Origin: Flavobacteriales bacterium UBA4466
Lineage (GTDB): Bacteria; Bacteroidota; Bacteroidia; Flavobacteriales_D; Sanyastnellaceae
DNA: 51,837 bases
NCBI GenBank assembly: GCA_905182895.1
Contig: CAJJDD010000006.1
Coordinates: 1 to 51,837, forward strand
Direction: 5' to 3'
Of the stretch, positions 26,850 to 37,909 are shown piece by piece; within the stretch, counting starts at the first letter, position 1; each line of letters begins with the position of its first letter. The translations under genes and the position numbers were made by a program. The notes under the pieces are model-generated. The model was not told where the DNA came from and searched no databases. It saw only the letters and a program-made list of their open reading frames with translations.

Positions 26850-29800
26850 CTATTTTAGTAATACAAGTTTCTGAAATTCTTCCGTACTTAATCCTTCGGG
26901 AGTGGTTATTTTAACTTTGTAAACATAGACTCCTCGAGCCAATTCATCTCCGAAATCATCTTTCCCATCCCAGACAATACCGTTAGCTCTGTATCCTGAA
27001 CTCTCTATTCTTGTATTTATTGTTTTGGCTAAATTACCTCCTACGGTGAAAACTTGAATTTGAACATCAAGTGTATTGCAAGCAGCGTTATGCTCAAACA
27101 TAAACTCTGTTCTAGTGGTAAAAGGGTTTGGGTAATTCAGAACGTGATCCAATGCCAATTCTTCGCTTGTAACCACGGTAAATTCTAATATTTCTTCGGA
27201 AGAATTGTTGTGCGTGTCCCAGGCCTTTAATGAAAGCGTATGACTTCCTTCACTAAGCTCAGATAATTGGAAACGGACTTCTCCGCTTTGATAAGAGTCT
27301 TCGTCTGCAGCGTAATATTTATTGAGGATTATAGCTTGAGATGTATTCTCATCAATAACGGCTTTCAAGTCGTGACCAATTCCATTTCCTACAGTATTAA
27401 TGCCATTTTCATCTTGGAGTTTCGAAAGAAGAATTGGAATTTCATCAGTAATTCCTCCATCTATAAAGTCGGTATTGTTAAGATATAGTTCTATAGTAGG
27501 ACCTTCTTCATTTAGAACTATATCATCAGAAGACCCTCCGATGAGGAAGTCACTGTAGTGCCCATGACCATCTATGTTTCCGTCTACAGCATAGTATGAA
27601 ATTCTTCCAGCTCCTACTTGATAGTTGATATCACGTGGGATTACAAATGTAAATTCGAAATTTCCATTGGCTACGGTTGATTTTCCGTTGTAAAGTACAT
27701 TTTTAGTAAGGTCAAATGGGTAAGGAACTATGCTGTTGTCTCCTGCGTCATTCGCTAATGAGAATAAAATTTGTTCTTTATCATATACCGTGGGATATAC
27801 GAAGCCATTAAAATCTGATAGGATATTCCCGTTCTCATCGCCTACATAGCCGCTTACAGTAACCGTTTCTAAAGCGCTTAAGGTGTCTGTGAACTGAGTG
27901 ACATCAGTGCCATTAATAGAAGAGGTGTAGACCTCTTTCTTAGGGTGAACTAGAGCTAATGCGGGATCTCCTATTAATGAGAAATTCTTCTGATTAATTC
28001 CGTTGACAGCATTTTTAGTAAGTCTATAGGACTCGCCAAGGGTTTGTTCAGGGGTGGTTTCAGGGCCGAAAGCCGCATGATAATATGCCCTAGCCAGAGC
28101 TTGATTGCTGCCACTAAAGACTATTCGAGTAGTCGTCATCATGGCGATGGCTCCTCCTTCGGGGTTTAGATAAATTAATTCCCCTGCAGATAAAAATTCG
28201 GGGTCATCGAATCTTGTTAATTCGCATGTTGCGGTTACAAAAACCGGCATTTTGTTAGTATTTGTCCAGTTTCTGATCGTAGGAATGTCTAGGATGCGTT
28301 CATGAGCCCATCCTTTCTCACCACCATGACCTATATAGTTTACTACTAGGGCCCCATCTTGAACTGCTCGTTGAATGCTTTCTTTCGCGTCATAATACCT
28401 CTCTCCACCTGGAGTGGAGGTTTGAACATAAGCATCTGCATAAATTTTATCGATATTGAATTCTAAATGATTGTTTTTTATGGTGTCATGCAATTCTTCA
28501 GAATAGCGCATGTGGATATTGCCATCTATGTTATTGCCATCTTGATCATCTGAGATAAATATTATTTTATTTCTCCAAGAACCAAAAGTAGAATTAGTCC
28601 CATCGCCTGCGCAAGCTGAACCTCCGTCTAGAGTGCTGTTCTGAGACTTGTACCTTCTAACTTTGTCCACCATTTGAAATGCTTCTTGCTCAGTTCTAGC
28701 TATTATCCTTCCTATTCCGATATCCATTTTGTCAGAGGTTGATTCAGACTCATCATCGTCTAATAAGCCAAAGTAATCATCAGAGACATAACTATTCACT
28801 GGTGAGAAGCTGTTTTTTGACTGATACGATATGACATAAGGGTCTGAGGAGGTTAAGCTTCTATTTTGATAAGTTCCATCGCCAAAAACACAAAGATATT
28901 TAGGTGCTAGTTCTAAATCTCCAGCAGCATCATCGTAAAGCATTTTCATGAACATTTTTATAGCTGTAACATCAGGGTTTCCGCTGCTAAATTCATTATA
29001 GACTTGAATCGGAGTAACGACTTCTACTACCAATCCATCTGCTCTGTGAATTTCTGCTAATTCCTCTGCCGCTCCTAAAAAGTTAGGATTACTTAAAATA
29101 ATGTAGTCTACATTAGATAAAGCGTGCAAGTTTTGATTAGTCACTTGACCTATCATTTCTGGTGATATAAAGGAGCTATTGTTAAATGCGATAAATGTTT
29201 CCAATTCTTCACCAGAGTAGTTGAAATTTACGGTGCCATCACCCACGTTAAAAGGCATGTTTTTGGGAGAAGTGGGGTCGGTGGTATTCCAGATTGAAAA
29301 GTTATTAGGATTGAAAACATTGGAAACAGTGTATTCTACGACGTTATTTCCTACAGCTTCTACATCTCTGAAATCCATAAAATTTCCCGACATTGAGAGT
29401 TGTCTTTTGCATTGCAGCGCCACATTATCAAGCCATCCTTCTGACTCATCTGAAAATTTATCAAAATCGATAGAAAGTTGAATATTGTCATTAGAAGGAG
29501 TAAATGGGATTGTTTGTGTGTTGGCTACAGCCACTTCTTGAATCACACCTATGGATATGGCAGAGTAGGGTTCTAGAAACACTTCTCCAGAATTTAGTGA
29601 ATATGAAAACGTGCTCTCTCCGCCTATAGATCTCGCAGCTGTTGTGATTTCTATAAAATTTGTTTCAGAGATTATATTAGGAAAGTTAAAGTTCAGTAAG
29701 AGTTGAGTGTTTAAATCAAAGTTTTCTCCTAGCCATTCTCTACCACTTTTCACTAAATTCACTGATTCAGTTTCGTATAAGAAAAAATCATCGAATTCCG

Positions 29801-30706
29801 TGGAGTTATAATCTGCAGTCCCGCCTGGGGTAACCCCATCTGAAATTCTAACTTGGCTCATGTCATCTAACCTTAGGAAATAATACCCTACGTTAGAGTA
29901 GGAGTGCTTTTCCAAATTAAAATCCATGCCATTCTCTGAAGGATCGAACTCCCAGGAGTTAGCCCCGTCTCCGTAGAACAATAGATACTCTCCATTGTCC
30001 CAATCAGAATCTGTATTTCCGTTGAAGAAAGTAGGGTTTACCACAAGGTCATCATGTCTAAAGACGCTGTTGTCAATAGGTAACTGGTCTCCAGTGTTTC
30101 CATAGATATTTACTTTATTTGGATTCACTGTATTTGGATCAATTCCGTTCTCTTCCAAAAAAGCCTTGTCGACACGATAAATGCCGTCACTTTCTATTTT
30201 CATTTTGTACCATAGTCCTTCAGATAAAACTGAATTTCCTGCAGATTTACTGCGTGACTTTGTTTTTCTATTTCCGCGCGTTGCAATTTCTAATTCATAG
30301 GAAAGCAGTCTCTCAAGTTGGCCATTGGAATTTCTTCTTACAGGGGTGATTTTAGCTATGGCATACGCTTGATTGGCTCCATAGCGAAGGCTGCTTTCTA
30401 CCTTGAAGTCAGAAGATATTTTAGTTAGACTTAAGTTTTTGAGATTTCCCGCCTCATACTGAACATTAGTCAGAGATATTTCTACATTTCCAGGCGAGCC
30501 TTTTATTTCTTTCGAGATTATTATATAAGGAAGTCCTTCATCGTCAAACTCTTCATTTTCGAAAAAACTTTCATTTATGGTGTAACCTTTTGTGAGTTTT
30601 CCGTTATCCAGTTAATTTTAAAAGAATCAGAATTGGTTTTTTGACCAATAAGAATGGAACTAAATCCCACAAGGCAGAGTATAAAAGATGAAAATCTCTT
30701 TATCAT
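26850..30706 (-). CDS. porU: Type IX secretion sortase PorU (peptidase C25 family), one frameshift
   Basis: PorU is the surface sortase that cuts off T9SS sorting domains and attaches cargo to lipid. Total about 1,285 residues. The start is ATG 30706 (MIKRFSSFILCLVGFSS, signal peptide); a frame change lies near 30590, after which the frame runs unbroken to 26850. The gingipain-like C25 domain shows the catalytic pair: His in NYIGHGGEKGWAH and Cys in VTATCELTRFDDPE. The end has a FlgD-like Ig stretch (YPNPFTTRTEF to QKLVLLK) resembling the sorting domain that PorU keeps uncleaved. Adjacent to porV, as is common in Flavobacteriia. The indel is probably a sequence error. Confidence 0.92.
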
Positions 30707-30854
30707 AGTGTAAAAATGTTGTTTTTTCGACTTTAATGACGAGGCAACAAAAAAACGATGAATAGGCATTCATATTGTAACAAACATGAAAAATTAACCA
30801 CAGTCGTTATATTTCGTATAATTGCTGTTTGAAACAAACGTATACAGACTGAAG

Positions 30855-31828
30855 ATGAGAATTACACAAGTACTAATAACCCTTGGGCTTGCTTTCGTGC
30901 TAACCTTGACTGTTTCTTCTGAGGCTCTTTCACAAGACCCTCAGTTTACTCAGTTTTACGCGAATCCATTATATCTAAATCCAGCTTTCGCTGGTACCGC
31001 TAGGTGCCCTAGGCTAGTGATGGCCTATAGAAATCAGTGGCCTTCTCTTAGTGGGGCTTATGTCACCACTAGCGCCAGTTATGACCAGCATATCCCTACA
31101 ATTAGTGGTGGATTAGGAGTTATAGTGATGAATGACCAGGCAGGTAGAGGAACTTTAAGAACTACTTCTGTAGCGGGTATTTACTCTTATCAAAAAGCTC
31201 TTTCTAGAACATTCTCTATAAAAGCGGGGTTAGAAGTGAAGTATTTTCAGAAAAGTTTAGACTGGTCTAAGCTGACTTTTAATGATATGATTGATGAAGA
31301 AGCGGATTTGTCTACCAAACAGCTGAACTTCCTAGAGGAGGTCAAGCGAATAATGTAGACTTCTCTGCAGGTCTTTTGGGATTCAGTGATAGATTTTATG
31401 TCGGAGGAAGTGTTCACCACCTTACAGAGCCCAATGAATCTTTAGTAGTAGGGAATTCTCCTCTGCCTATGAGATTTACTGGACATGCTGGAGCAGTTAT
31501 TCCTATCGATAGAAGAAGAAGGAATAGTGATGCTAAGTTGTCTCCGAATATACTATACCAGCGTCAAGGAGAGTTTCAACAGATTAATGTAGGTCTTTAT
31601 GTAAGTAAAGGCCCATTGGTAGGAGGAGCATGGTATAGATTCGATGACTCATTCATCGCATTGGTAGGAGTGCAGACAGATGTGATTAAGTTTGGTTATA
31701 GTTATGACGTTACCATTTCTCAATTAACGCCTAGTAGTGGAGGTTCTCATGAGCTAACCATGACTATTCAGTTCGATTGCAAGCCTGTTAGAACAAAGTT
31801 CAGAACAATAAACTGTCCTTCATTCTAG
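30855..31828 (+). CDS. PorP/SprF family type IX secretion membrane protein, frameshifted
   Basis: Outer-membrane barrel of about 325 residues that in other species helps secrete or attach T9SS adhesins. The signal peptide runs to about residue 24 (EALSQD), then the family hallmark PQFTQFYANPLYLNPAFAGT. A frame change near 31335 separates FLEE from GQANNVDFSAGLLGFSD; the rest reads to SELTMTIQFDCK-like final strands (HELTMTIQF). The start is ATG 30855 rather than the TTG at 30822, because the signal peptide begins there. It is divergent from porU and lies 38 bases before gldJ, probably in one operon. PorP or SprF cannot be separated without a tree. Confidence 0.87.
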
Positions 31829-31866
31829 TTTTAAGATATTAAGAAGAAACCTAAGGAAAAGAAATC

Positions 31867-33610
31867 ATGAAAAATCTACAAATTTTAAATTCATTAGCCG
31901 TGCTTGGGTTAATGTTCTTTCTTTACTCATGTGGAAGCAGCGGAAGATCTGGAGCTACAGGATGGGCCTATAATAACTCAGCAAATGGAGGTTTTGAGAA
32001 GCCACAATATTTGGAACAAGAAACTGGTCCAGGGTTAGTTCTTATTGAAGGGGGTACTTACACTATGGGTCGGGTAGAAGATGATGTAAATTTTAGCTGG
32101 GATGCTCAGCCAACAAGAGTTACTGTATCTTCTTTTTACATTGATGAAACTGAAGTAACGAACTTATATTGGAGAGAATATCTTTACTGGTTGAAGAGGA
32201 TTTATGGTGATTCGTATCCAGAGGTTTATAGAAACGCACTTCCCGACACTCTAGTTTGGAGGGAGAAAATGGAATACAACGAGCCATATGTTGAACTTTA
32301 TTTGCGTCACCCTGCTTACGATGATTATCCAGTGGTAGGAGTAAACTGGCTTCAGGCAAGTGACTTCTGTGAATGGAGAACTGACAGAGTAAATGAACTA
32401 ATATTAGTGAGGGAAGGACTTTTGGTTCACAACCCGTCTTCTCAGGTAGATGAAGAACACTTTACTACAGACTCCTATTTCGGTGGTCAGTATGAAGGTG
32501 AAAAAGCGAATGATGGAATTACTGATTTAAATCCACTTAGTAGTGGGTATAGAAATGTAGAGTTGGAAGATGGAGGGCTATGCCTACCGCTTGCCCACAG
32601 AGGCTGAGTGGGAATATGCGGCTCTAGGGTTAATAGGAAACTCTTACCAGGAATTAATTACCAATAGGAAGACATATCCATGGAATGGGCACTATGTTAG
32701 AAATGACAATAACGGTGATAGATATTATGGTACAATCAACGCCAACTTCGTGAGAGGGAGAGGGGATATGATGGGGGTAGCTGGAGCACTAAACGATAAC
32801 GCGGACATCACTGCACCTGTTTATTCATATCCTCCTAATGATTATGGCCTATATAATATGGCTGGAAATGTTAGTGAATGGGTGATGGATGTTTACAGAC
32901 CATTATCGGAAAATGACAAAAGTGAATTTAGAGAAATTAGAGGAAATGATTTCCAGACTAAAGTATTAGATAGTGAAGGGTTTTTGGCTCCTAAGTATGA
33001 TTATGTAGTGTATGATATAGAAGGAATTCAGTCGTATTTAGAGACATACAAAAAATTAGCTCAGTCTAGATTGAGAGATTCAGATCTAAACCTTCTAGAT
33101 AATGTGAATAGTTTCCTAGAGGGGGCACAAGAAGATGTAAACCAGAACGACGAAGAAGAAGCGATGTATAAGGTTCAAGAAGGTATAGATGCGATAAAAG
33201 ATTCTGAATCTCAATTCGCTCCTGACCTTTTGGATGGGATTTCTGAGTATGTATTAGCTCAGCCTGGAGAGCTTAGAAAGAGAGATGTTTCTGTAGCAGA
33301 GAATATTGATAGAAGAAATTACCGAAAATCGGATAACATAGATTATTTAGATGGAGACTTTGAGTCTAGTATTAGATATACTGACCCGTCATACGAAAAC
33401 AAGCAAGATACTAGGATGTATGATTGGGGTGTGACTACGTTGGTTAATGATAAAGCTAGGGTATATAAAGGGGGTTCTTGGAGAGATAGAGCTTATTGGA
33501 CTATACCAGGTTCTAGAAGATTTTTAGATGAAAGACAAAGAACAGCTACTATAGGGTTTAGATGTGCTATGCACAGAGTGGGAAGTCCTGTAGGAATAGC
33601 TTCAGAATAA
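31867..33610 (+). CDS. gldJ: Gliding motility lipoprotein GldJ, one frameshift
   Basis: An outer-membrane lipoprotein of about 580 residues needed for gliding and T9SS function in Flavobacterium. The lipobox is LYSCGSS (Cys at about residue 22). The body is an FGE-sulfatase (SUMF1-like) domain: IEGGTYTMG, YIDETEVTNLYWREYL, YPVVGVNWLQASDFCEWR, YRLPTEAEWEYAAL, GLYNMAGNVSEWVMD and the final VYKGGSWRDRAYW...IGFRCAM. A helical insert of about 130 residues after EWVMDVYRP (QSYLETYKKLAQSR...) is typical of GldJ rather than of sulfatase-activating enzymes. One indel near 32560 splits the gene. A strong terminator follows. Confidence 0.92.
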
Positions 33611-33634
33611 GAATAGAACAATTTAGTTTTTATA

Positions 33635-33668
33635 AAAACCGTCTAAGAGCTTCTTAGGCGGTTTTTTT
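33635..33668 (+). terminator. Terminator after gldJ
   Basis: A 14-bp stem with one G-T pair (33635-33648 with 33652-33665, core CCGTCTAAGA), 3-base loop and a T run to 33668. Confidence 0.88.
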
Positions 33669-33697
33669 ATGGCCTTATTTTACCTAAAATATTTTTC

Positions 33698-34997
33698 ATG
33701 AATAAAAGAGAACTTTTATTGAGCAGATTTCTTTCATCTAGAAAGGTCTGCACAGACACTAGAAAGGGAGAGAATGGAGCGATTTTCTTCGCTCTCAGCG
33801 GGGAAAATTTTGATGGAAACACATATGCCCAAAAGGCGTTAGATGATGGATGCGTTTTAAGCGTAGTAAGTGATTCCAGTTATAAAGGTGTTGAGGAGTT
33901 CATGGTAGTAGAGGATACATTAACCGCACTACAAAATTTAGCTCTTGATTATAGGTTGACCCTAGACTTGCCTATAATTGGAGTTACCGGAACTAATGGT
34001 AAAACCACGACTAAAGAATTAGTGCACTCTGTTCTTTCTTCTCATTTAAATAGCTACGCTACCGCAGGCAACTTCAATAATCATATAGGGGTTCCTCTTT
34101 CAGTACTGTCCATGTCCAAAGACACTGAGATAGCCATCATAGAAATGGGCGCTAATAAAGGTGCGGACATAAAAGAACTATGTGCAATCTGCACAGCCAA
34201 CTTATGGAGTAATCACAAATATTGGTTCTGCTCACCTAGAAGGGTTTGGTAGCTTCGATAATATTAAGAAAACTAAAAAGGAGCTCTATGATTTTTTAGG
34301 AAATAATGATTCTCTGGTTTTTATGAATAAAGACAATGAACACCTTAAAAAAATGGGTGTTGATCTGAAAAATATAACTTACTACAGCGTTAATGCGGAA
34401 AGCCCGTTAAAAGGAACGATTACTCATCATGGGGTAACGTTAAAATTCAAATGGGAAAGCGAAGGCTTTAATTCTACTGAAGTGGAGACTAACCTTACAG
34501 GGGCTTATAATCTAGAGAATGCTTTAGCGGCAGTAGCCATAGGACTGAAATTTAATGTTCCTGTAGATAAAATTATCCGGAGCTTAGAGAGTTACACGCC
34601 TAGGAACAACAGAAGCCAGATTAAAAAAACAGAAAAAAACACACTGATTCTCGATGCGTATAATGCCAATATAACGAGCACGCAGGCTGCTTTGTTAAAC
34701 CTCTCAGGAATGGAATTCTCTGAAGGAAAGAAACTTTTCATACTTGGAGATATGCTGGAGCTAGGAGACGTATCCTTGAGTGCGCATAGAGATATGATGG
34801 ACTATACTGAAGAGCTAGGCTTAGTAGGAATCTTTGTGGGTGAGGAATATTATAAAGCGGGGAGTGAATCTTATAAATGTTATAAGAACACTTCGGATTT
34901 ACTTTCAGAAATAGAATCCTTAATGATAGCTGGCAAGGTTGTTTTAATAAAAGGATCTAGAGGAATAAAATTAGAAACAATACAAGATAAACTCTAA
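33698..34997 (+). CDS. murF: UDP-MurNAc-tripeptide D-alanyl-D-alanine ligase MurF, one frameshift
   Basis: Adds D-Ala-D-Ala to the peptidoglycan precursor in the cytoplasm. The N-terminal domain starts MNKRELLLSRF with CTDTRKGENGAIFFAL (the uridine-binding region); the central ATPase loop is VTGTNGKTTTKE and AGNFNNHIGVPLS follows. The second piece opens with QPTYGVITNIGSAHLEGF and contains AYNLENALAAVAIG, ILDAYNANI and LGDMLELG. The frame change is near 34195. About 433 residues in total, as in the family. It follows the gldJ terminator and ends two bases before the tyrS -7 element. The gene is essential, so the break is probably an error. Confidence 0.93.
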
Positions 34998-34998
34998 C

Positions 34999-35006
34999 TA
35001 TCTTTG
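34999..35006 (+). promoter_or_regulatory. Putative -7 element for tyrS
   Basis: TATCTTTG, the same octamer as upstream of the giant surface protein, lies 17 bases before the tyrS ATG. The -33 box is not clear. Confidence 0.38.
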
Positions 35007-35023
35007 CGAGCCAATATTACAAC

Positions 35024-36298
35024 ATGAGTTTAGTACAAGAGTTGAAATGGAGAGGACTTCTTCATGATTTTACACCAGGAATAGAAGAGCAGCTAGAAAA
35101 GGAAATGACTAGTGGCTATGTGGGATTTGATCCTACTGCCGATTCATTGCATATAGGAAATTTAGTTCCCATTATTTTGTTGGTTCATCTGCAGAAAGCA
35201 GGCCATAAGCCATTCGCGTTAGTTGGAGGAGCTACTGGCCTAGTTGGAGATCCTTCAGGGAAATCTGCTGAGAGACAATTATTAGATACTTCTATAATAG
35301 ACCATAACTTAAACTGCCAAAAAGTACAACTAGAGAAGTTTTTAGATTTCGACTGTGGAGATAACAGCGCGGAAATGGTAAATAATTATGACTGGTTTAA
35401 GGGAATTAATTTCTTAGATTTTATTAGAGATGTGGGTAAGCACATTTCGGTAAACTACATGATGGCTAAGGAGTCTGTGAAGCTTAGAATAGATAAGGGT
35501 ATCTCATTTACTGAATTTAGTTACCAATTAATTCAAGGGTATGACTTCTGCTGGCTTAACGCCAATAGAAATGTAAAACTCCAAATGGGTGGTTCCGATC
35601 AGTGGGGGAATATCACCACTGGAACCGAAATGGTAAGAAGGATTAATAGAGGTGAGTCATTCGCTCTTACTGCTCCTTTAGTAAAAAAGGCAGACGGAAC
35701 TAAGTTTGGTAAATCTGAAGGAGGGAATGTGTGGTTAGATCCTAAAAAGACCTCTCCATATATGTTCTACCAATTTTGGTTAAACACTTCTGATGAAGAT
35801 GCTCAGAGTTATATTAAGATTTTCACGTTTAAAGAAGAAACCGAAATTAATGCCATAATAGTTGTCCATGAAGAAAACCCAGGAGCTAGAGCGTTGCAAA
35901 AAGCATTGGCTAACGAAATAACCACCTACGTGCACGGTGAGTCTGAGTTGGAGAAAGCAGTAAAGGCATCTGGAATCTTATTTGGTAAATCTACAAGTGA
36001 AGATTTAGCAGAGCTAGATGAGCAAACTTTTAATGATTTATTCTCAGGATGCGCGACTGCTGAAGTTAAAAAAGTAGATTTCGAAGGTATGGGTATTATC
36101 GCAGCATTAGCTGAGAATACTGGGTTCTTAAAGTCAAATGGAGATGCTAGAAGAGCACTAAAGGAAAATGCGGTGAGTGTGAATAAATCTAAGGTAGGAG
36201 AGGATTTTGTGCTCGGAGAAAAGGATTTGTTGAATGGAAAGTATGCGTTATTGCAACGCGGTAAAAAGACTTATTTCATTATTAAAGTAGTTTCTTAA
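35024..36298 (+). CDS. tyrS: Tyrosyl-tRNA synthetase
   Basis: Class I synthetase that charges tRNA-Tyr. The 424-residue protein has the HIGH-type motif HIGN at residues 43-46 in GFDPTADSLHIGN, the tyrosine-binding region QLIQGYDFCWL and QMGGSDQWGNI, and the KMSKS-type motif KFGKS. A C-terminal S4-like RNA-binding domain follows, with FLKSNGDARRALKENAVSVN. ATG at 35024; intact. The last four bases overlap the end of the convergent acyl transferase gene. It contains two copies of the over-represented 9-mer (35891 and 36251). Confidence 0.96.
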   Translation: MSLVQELKWRGLLHDFTPGIEEQLEKEMTSGYVGFDPTADSLHIGNLVPIILLVHLQKAGHKPFALVGGATGLVGDPSGKSAERQLLDTSIIDHNLNCQKVQLEKFLDFDCGDNSAEMVNNYDWFKGINFLDFIRDVGKHISVNYMMAKESVKLRIDKGISFTEFSYQLIQGYDFCWLNANRNVKLQMGGSDQWGNITTGTEMVRRINRGESFALTAPLVKKADGTKFGKSEGGNVWLDPKKTSPYMFYQFWLNTSDEDAQSYIKIFTFKEETEINAIIVVHEENPGARALQKALANEITTYVHGESELEKAVKASGILFGKSTSEDLAELDEQTFNDLFSGCATAEVKKVDFEGMGIIAALAENTGFLKSNGDARRALKENAVSVNKSKVGEDFVLGEKDLLNGKYALLQRGKKTYFIIKVVS

Positions 36299-37288
36299 AT
36301 ATCCTGAACCAGGAGATTACATCCTCGAACATCTGAGTGGTCAAATCTTCCTAGTACTTCGAAAGTGCCGTTTTCTTGAGTTTTCCCTAAATCATCTGTA
36401 GCTAGAAATGCACATGAATCTACGTTAGCCAAGTCTATAACGTTAATTCCACCAGTTCGATTATGTGCTGTATAAGTAAATGGATCATCTACTTCTCTGG
36501 TCATTACTTTCATCCATGGAGCAGGTGTAAAGATCTCTCCGATAGAATATCCTTGAGAAAGTAGCTCGGTCATGCCGTATTCTGAATGGACCTCTGAAAC
36601 TCTTAGGTGTGTCTTTAAGTGTTTGTGAAGTTCCGTTCGAGTAAGTTCTCTTCCGCGGCCTTTCATGCCACCAGTTTCTATTATTGTCACATGGCTCCAG
36701 TCTAAGCTGGTGTATTTTACTTTATTATCTAATAAACCAAAAGTCACTAAAGTTTTATTATTTATATAAGTTTATTAAGCTTTCAATTTTCGAAACTAGC
36801 TCTTCATAGTTATTCTTGTAAAAGCCACTGCGGCTGTTTTTAGTCAACTCTATTAGTTTACTGACCATATGAACAAGAGAAGAGTCTTTCCTCTCTAGAT
36901 AGGACGGTAAAAGGGCTAAAATGACTAAGTTGTCACAGGAGCCGTAAGTTGATTCAAAAAATGTTCTAAAAGATTTTTCATAAAGACTTAAATCATGAAC
37001 TAAATGCTCCGATGTTTTAGAGGCAGTAGTGCCGCTACTTCTGAAAATGGTCTTGGTATCTAGTCCTTCTGTGATGATGTGTTTCTTTTTAAAGAACTGA
37101 ATAGGGAGACAGGGAATGTCAGAAATTTCAGTAATGTTAGAAGAACGAATATTAAGAAAACTTAAAAAATCTTTATATGCCTGAACCGAGGAGGCTTGGT
37201 GGTGAAATAATTGCACCGCTAATTCGTTAAACTCTTGTGGAGAGTTTATCTCGAAAATAGATTTTATAAATTGTTCTCTTCTAAACAA
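36295..37288 (-). CDS. LuxE/acyl-protein synthetase-like acyl transferase, frameshifted
   Basis: About 330 residues joined from two frames that break near 36750, where two TAA stops sit together. The first piece has LPIQFFKKKHI and the adenylation-type loop FRSSGTTASKTSEH. The second has VTIIETGGMKGRGRELTR and SEYGMTELLSQGYS, then an end similar to LGRFDHSDVRGCNLL. These match the LuxE-like acyl-protein synthetase family related to phenylacetate-CoA ligase. In luminous bacteria LuxE activates fatty acids; the role in Bacteroidota is not known to me. The start is TTG at 37288. The family segment with FGVxxALLDLAE before VTIIETGG is poorly recognisable here, so more than one indel is possible. 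Confidence 0.75.
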
Positions 37289-37322
37289 GTCGGTTAATTG
37301 CAGAGTTTATTAATTTTGATGA

Positions 37323-37841
37323 ATGCGCGCTAAAGTATTATATTTTCTTTTTGCTGGAGTTTTTTCAGTTCTTTTCACTTCATGTTTAAAAGATACTGAC
37401 TTTCCAGATGAACCTATTATCGAATATACAAGTGTGGAACAAATAGCTTCGGCTTTAGTTTTGAACTTTAAATTTACCGATGGTGATGGAAATTTTGGTC
37501 TTGAACAGGGAGATAGCCTCTCTCCTTATGATGAATCTCCTTTTAATCATAACTTAATTTTAACCTATTATGAAAAACAGGAGGGGGCGTGGCAGAGATT
37601 TGGGACAGACTTTCCTCTATTTAGCCCGTTTTATTCTGATGCGCTTTTTAATCAGACTGTCCCGTGGGTGAAGCCCACAGGTCAAAACCAAACCCAGGAG
37701 GGAACTATATCATATAGTATCGTGGATCCATACTACAATTTTAATAGTTCATACGACACGTGCAGGTTCGAGTTTTATATTTATGATAGAGATCTTAATC
37801 AGAGTAATAGTCAAACAACTGATTTCTTTTTGAAGCCATAA
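37323..37841 (+). CDS. Putative lipoprotein of unknown function
   Basis: A 172-residue protein with a lipoprotein signal peptide ending in the lipobox FTSC (Cys at about residue 21). The rest looks beta-rich: LNFKFTDGDGNFGL, FNHNLILTYYEK, FEFYIYDRDLNQSN. The segment FTDGDGNFG is common in small Bacteroidota lipoproteins of unknown function. ATG at 37323, 34 bases from the divergent acyl transferase start; a terminator follows. No assignable function. Confidence 0.65.
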   Translation: MRAKVLYFLFAGVFSVLFTSCLKDTDFPDEPIIEYTSVEQIASALVLNFKFTDGDGNFGLEQGDSLSPYDESPFNHNLILTYYEKQEGAWQRFGTDFPLFSPFYSDALFNQTVPWVKPTGQNQTQEGTISYSIVDPYYNFNSSYDTCRFEFYIYDRDLNQSNSQTTDFFLKP

Positions 37842-37854
37842 AAGAATGTGAAAC

Positions 37855-37889
37855 AAAAAAAGCTGCCCTAGTTAAGAACAGCTTTTTTT
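37855..37889. terminator. Bidirectional terminator
   Basis: Arms AAAAAAAGCTG (37855-37865) and CAGCTTTTTTT (37879-37889) form an 11-bp stem around a 13-base loop, between the convergent lipoprotein genes. Confidence 0.82.
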
Positions 37890-37909
37890 GTTTTATTTAA
37901 AAGTTCTGA

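Noticed and set aside
26850..30706. Secreted gingipain-type protease instead of PorU
   Set aside because: The C25 domain is present, but adjacency to porV and the overall length and layout fit the sortase PorU.
31867..33610. Formylglycine-generating enzyme instead of GldJ
   Set aside because: The lipobox, the helical insert after the EWVMD motif, and the T9SS neighbours fit GldJ; catalytic cysteines of the enzyme were not seen.
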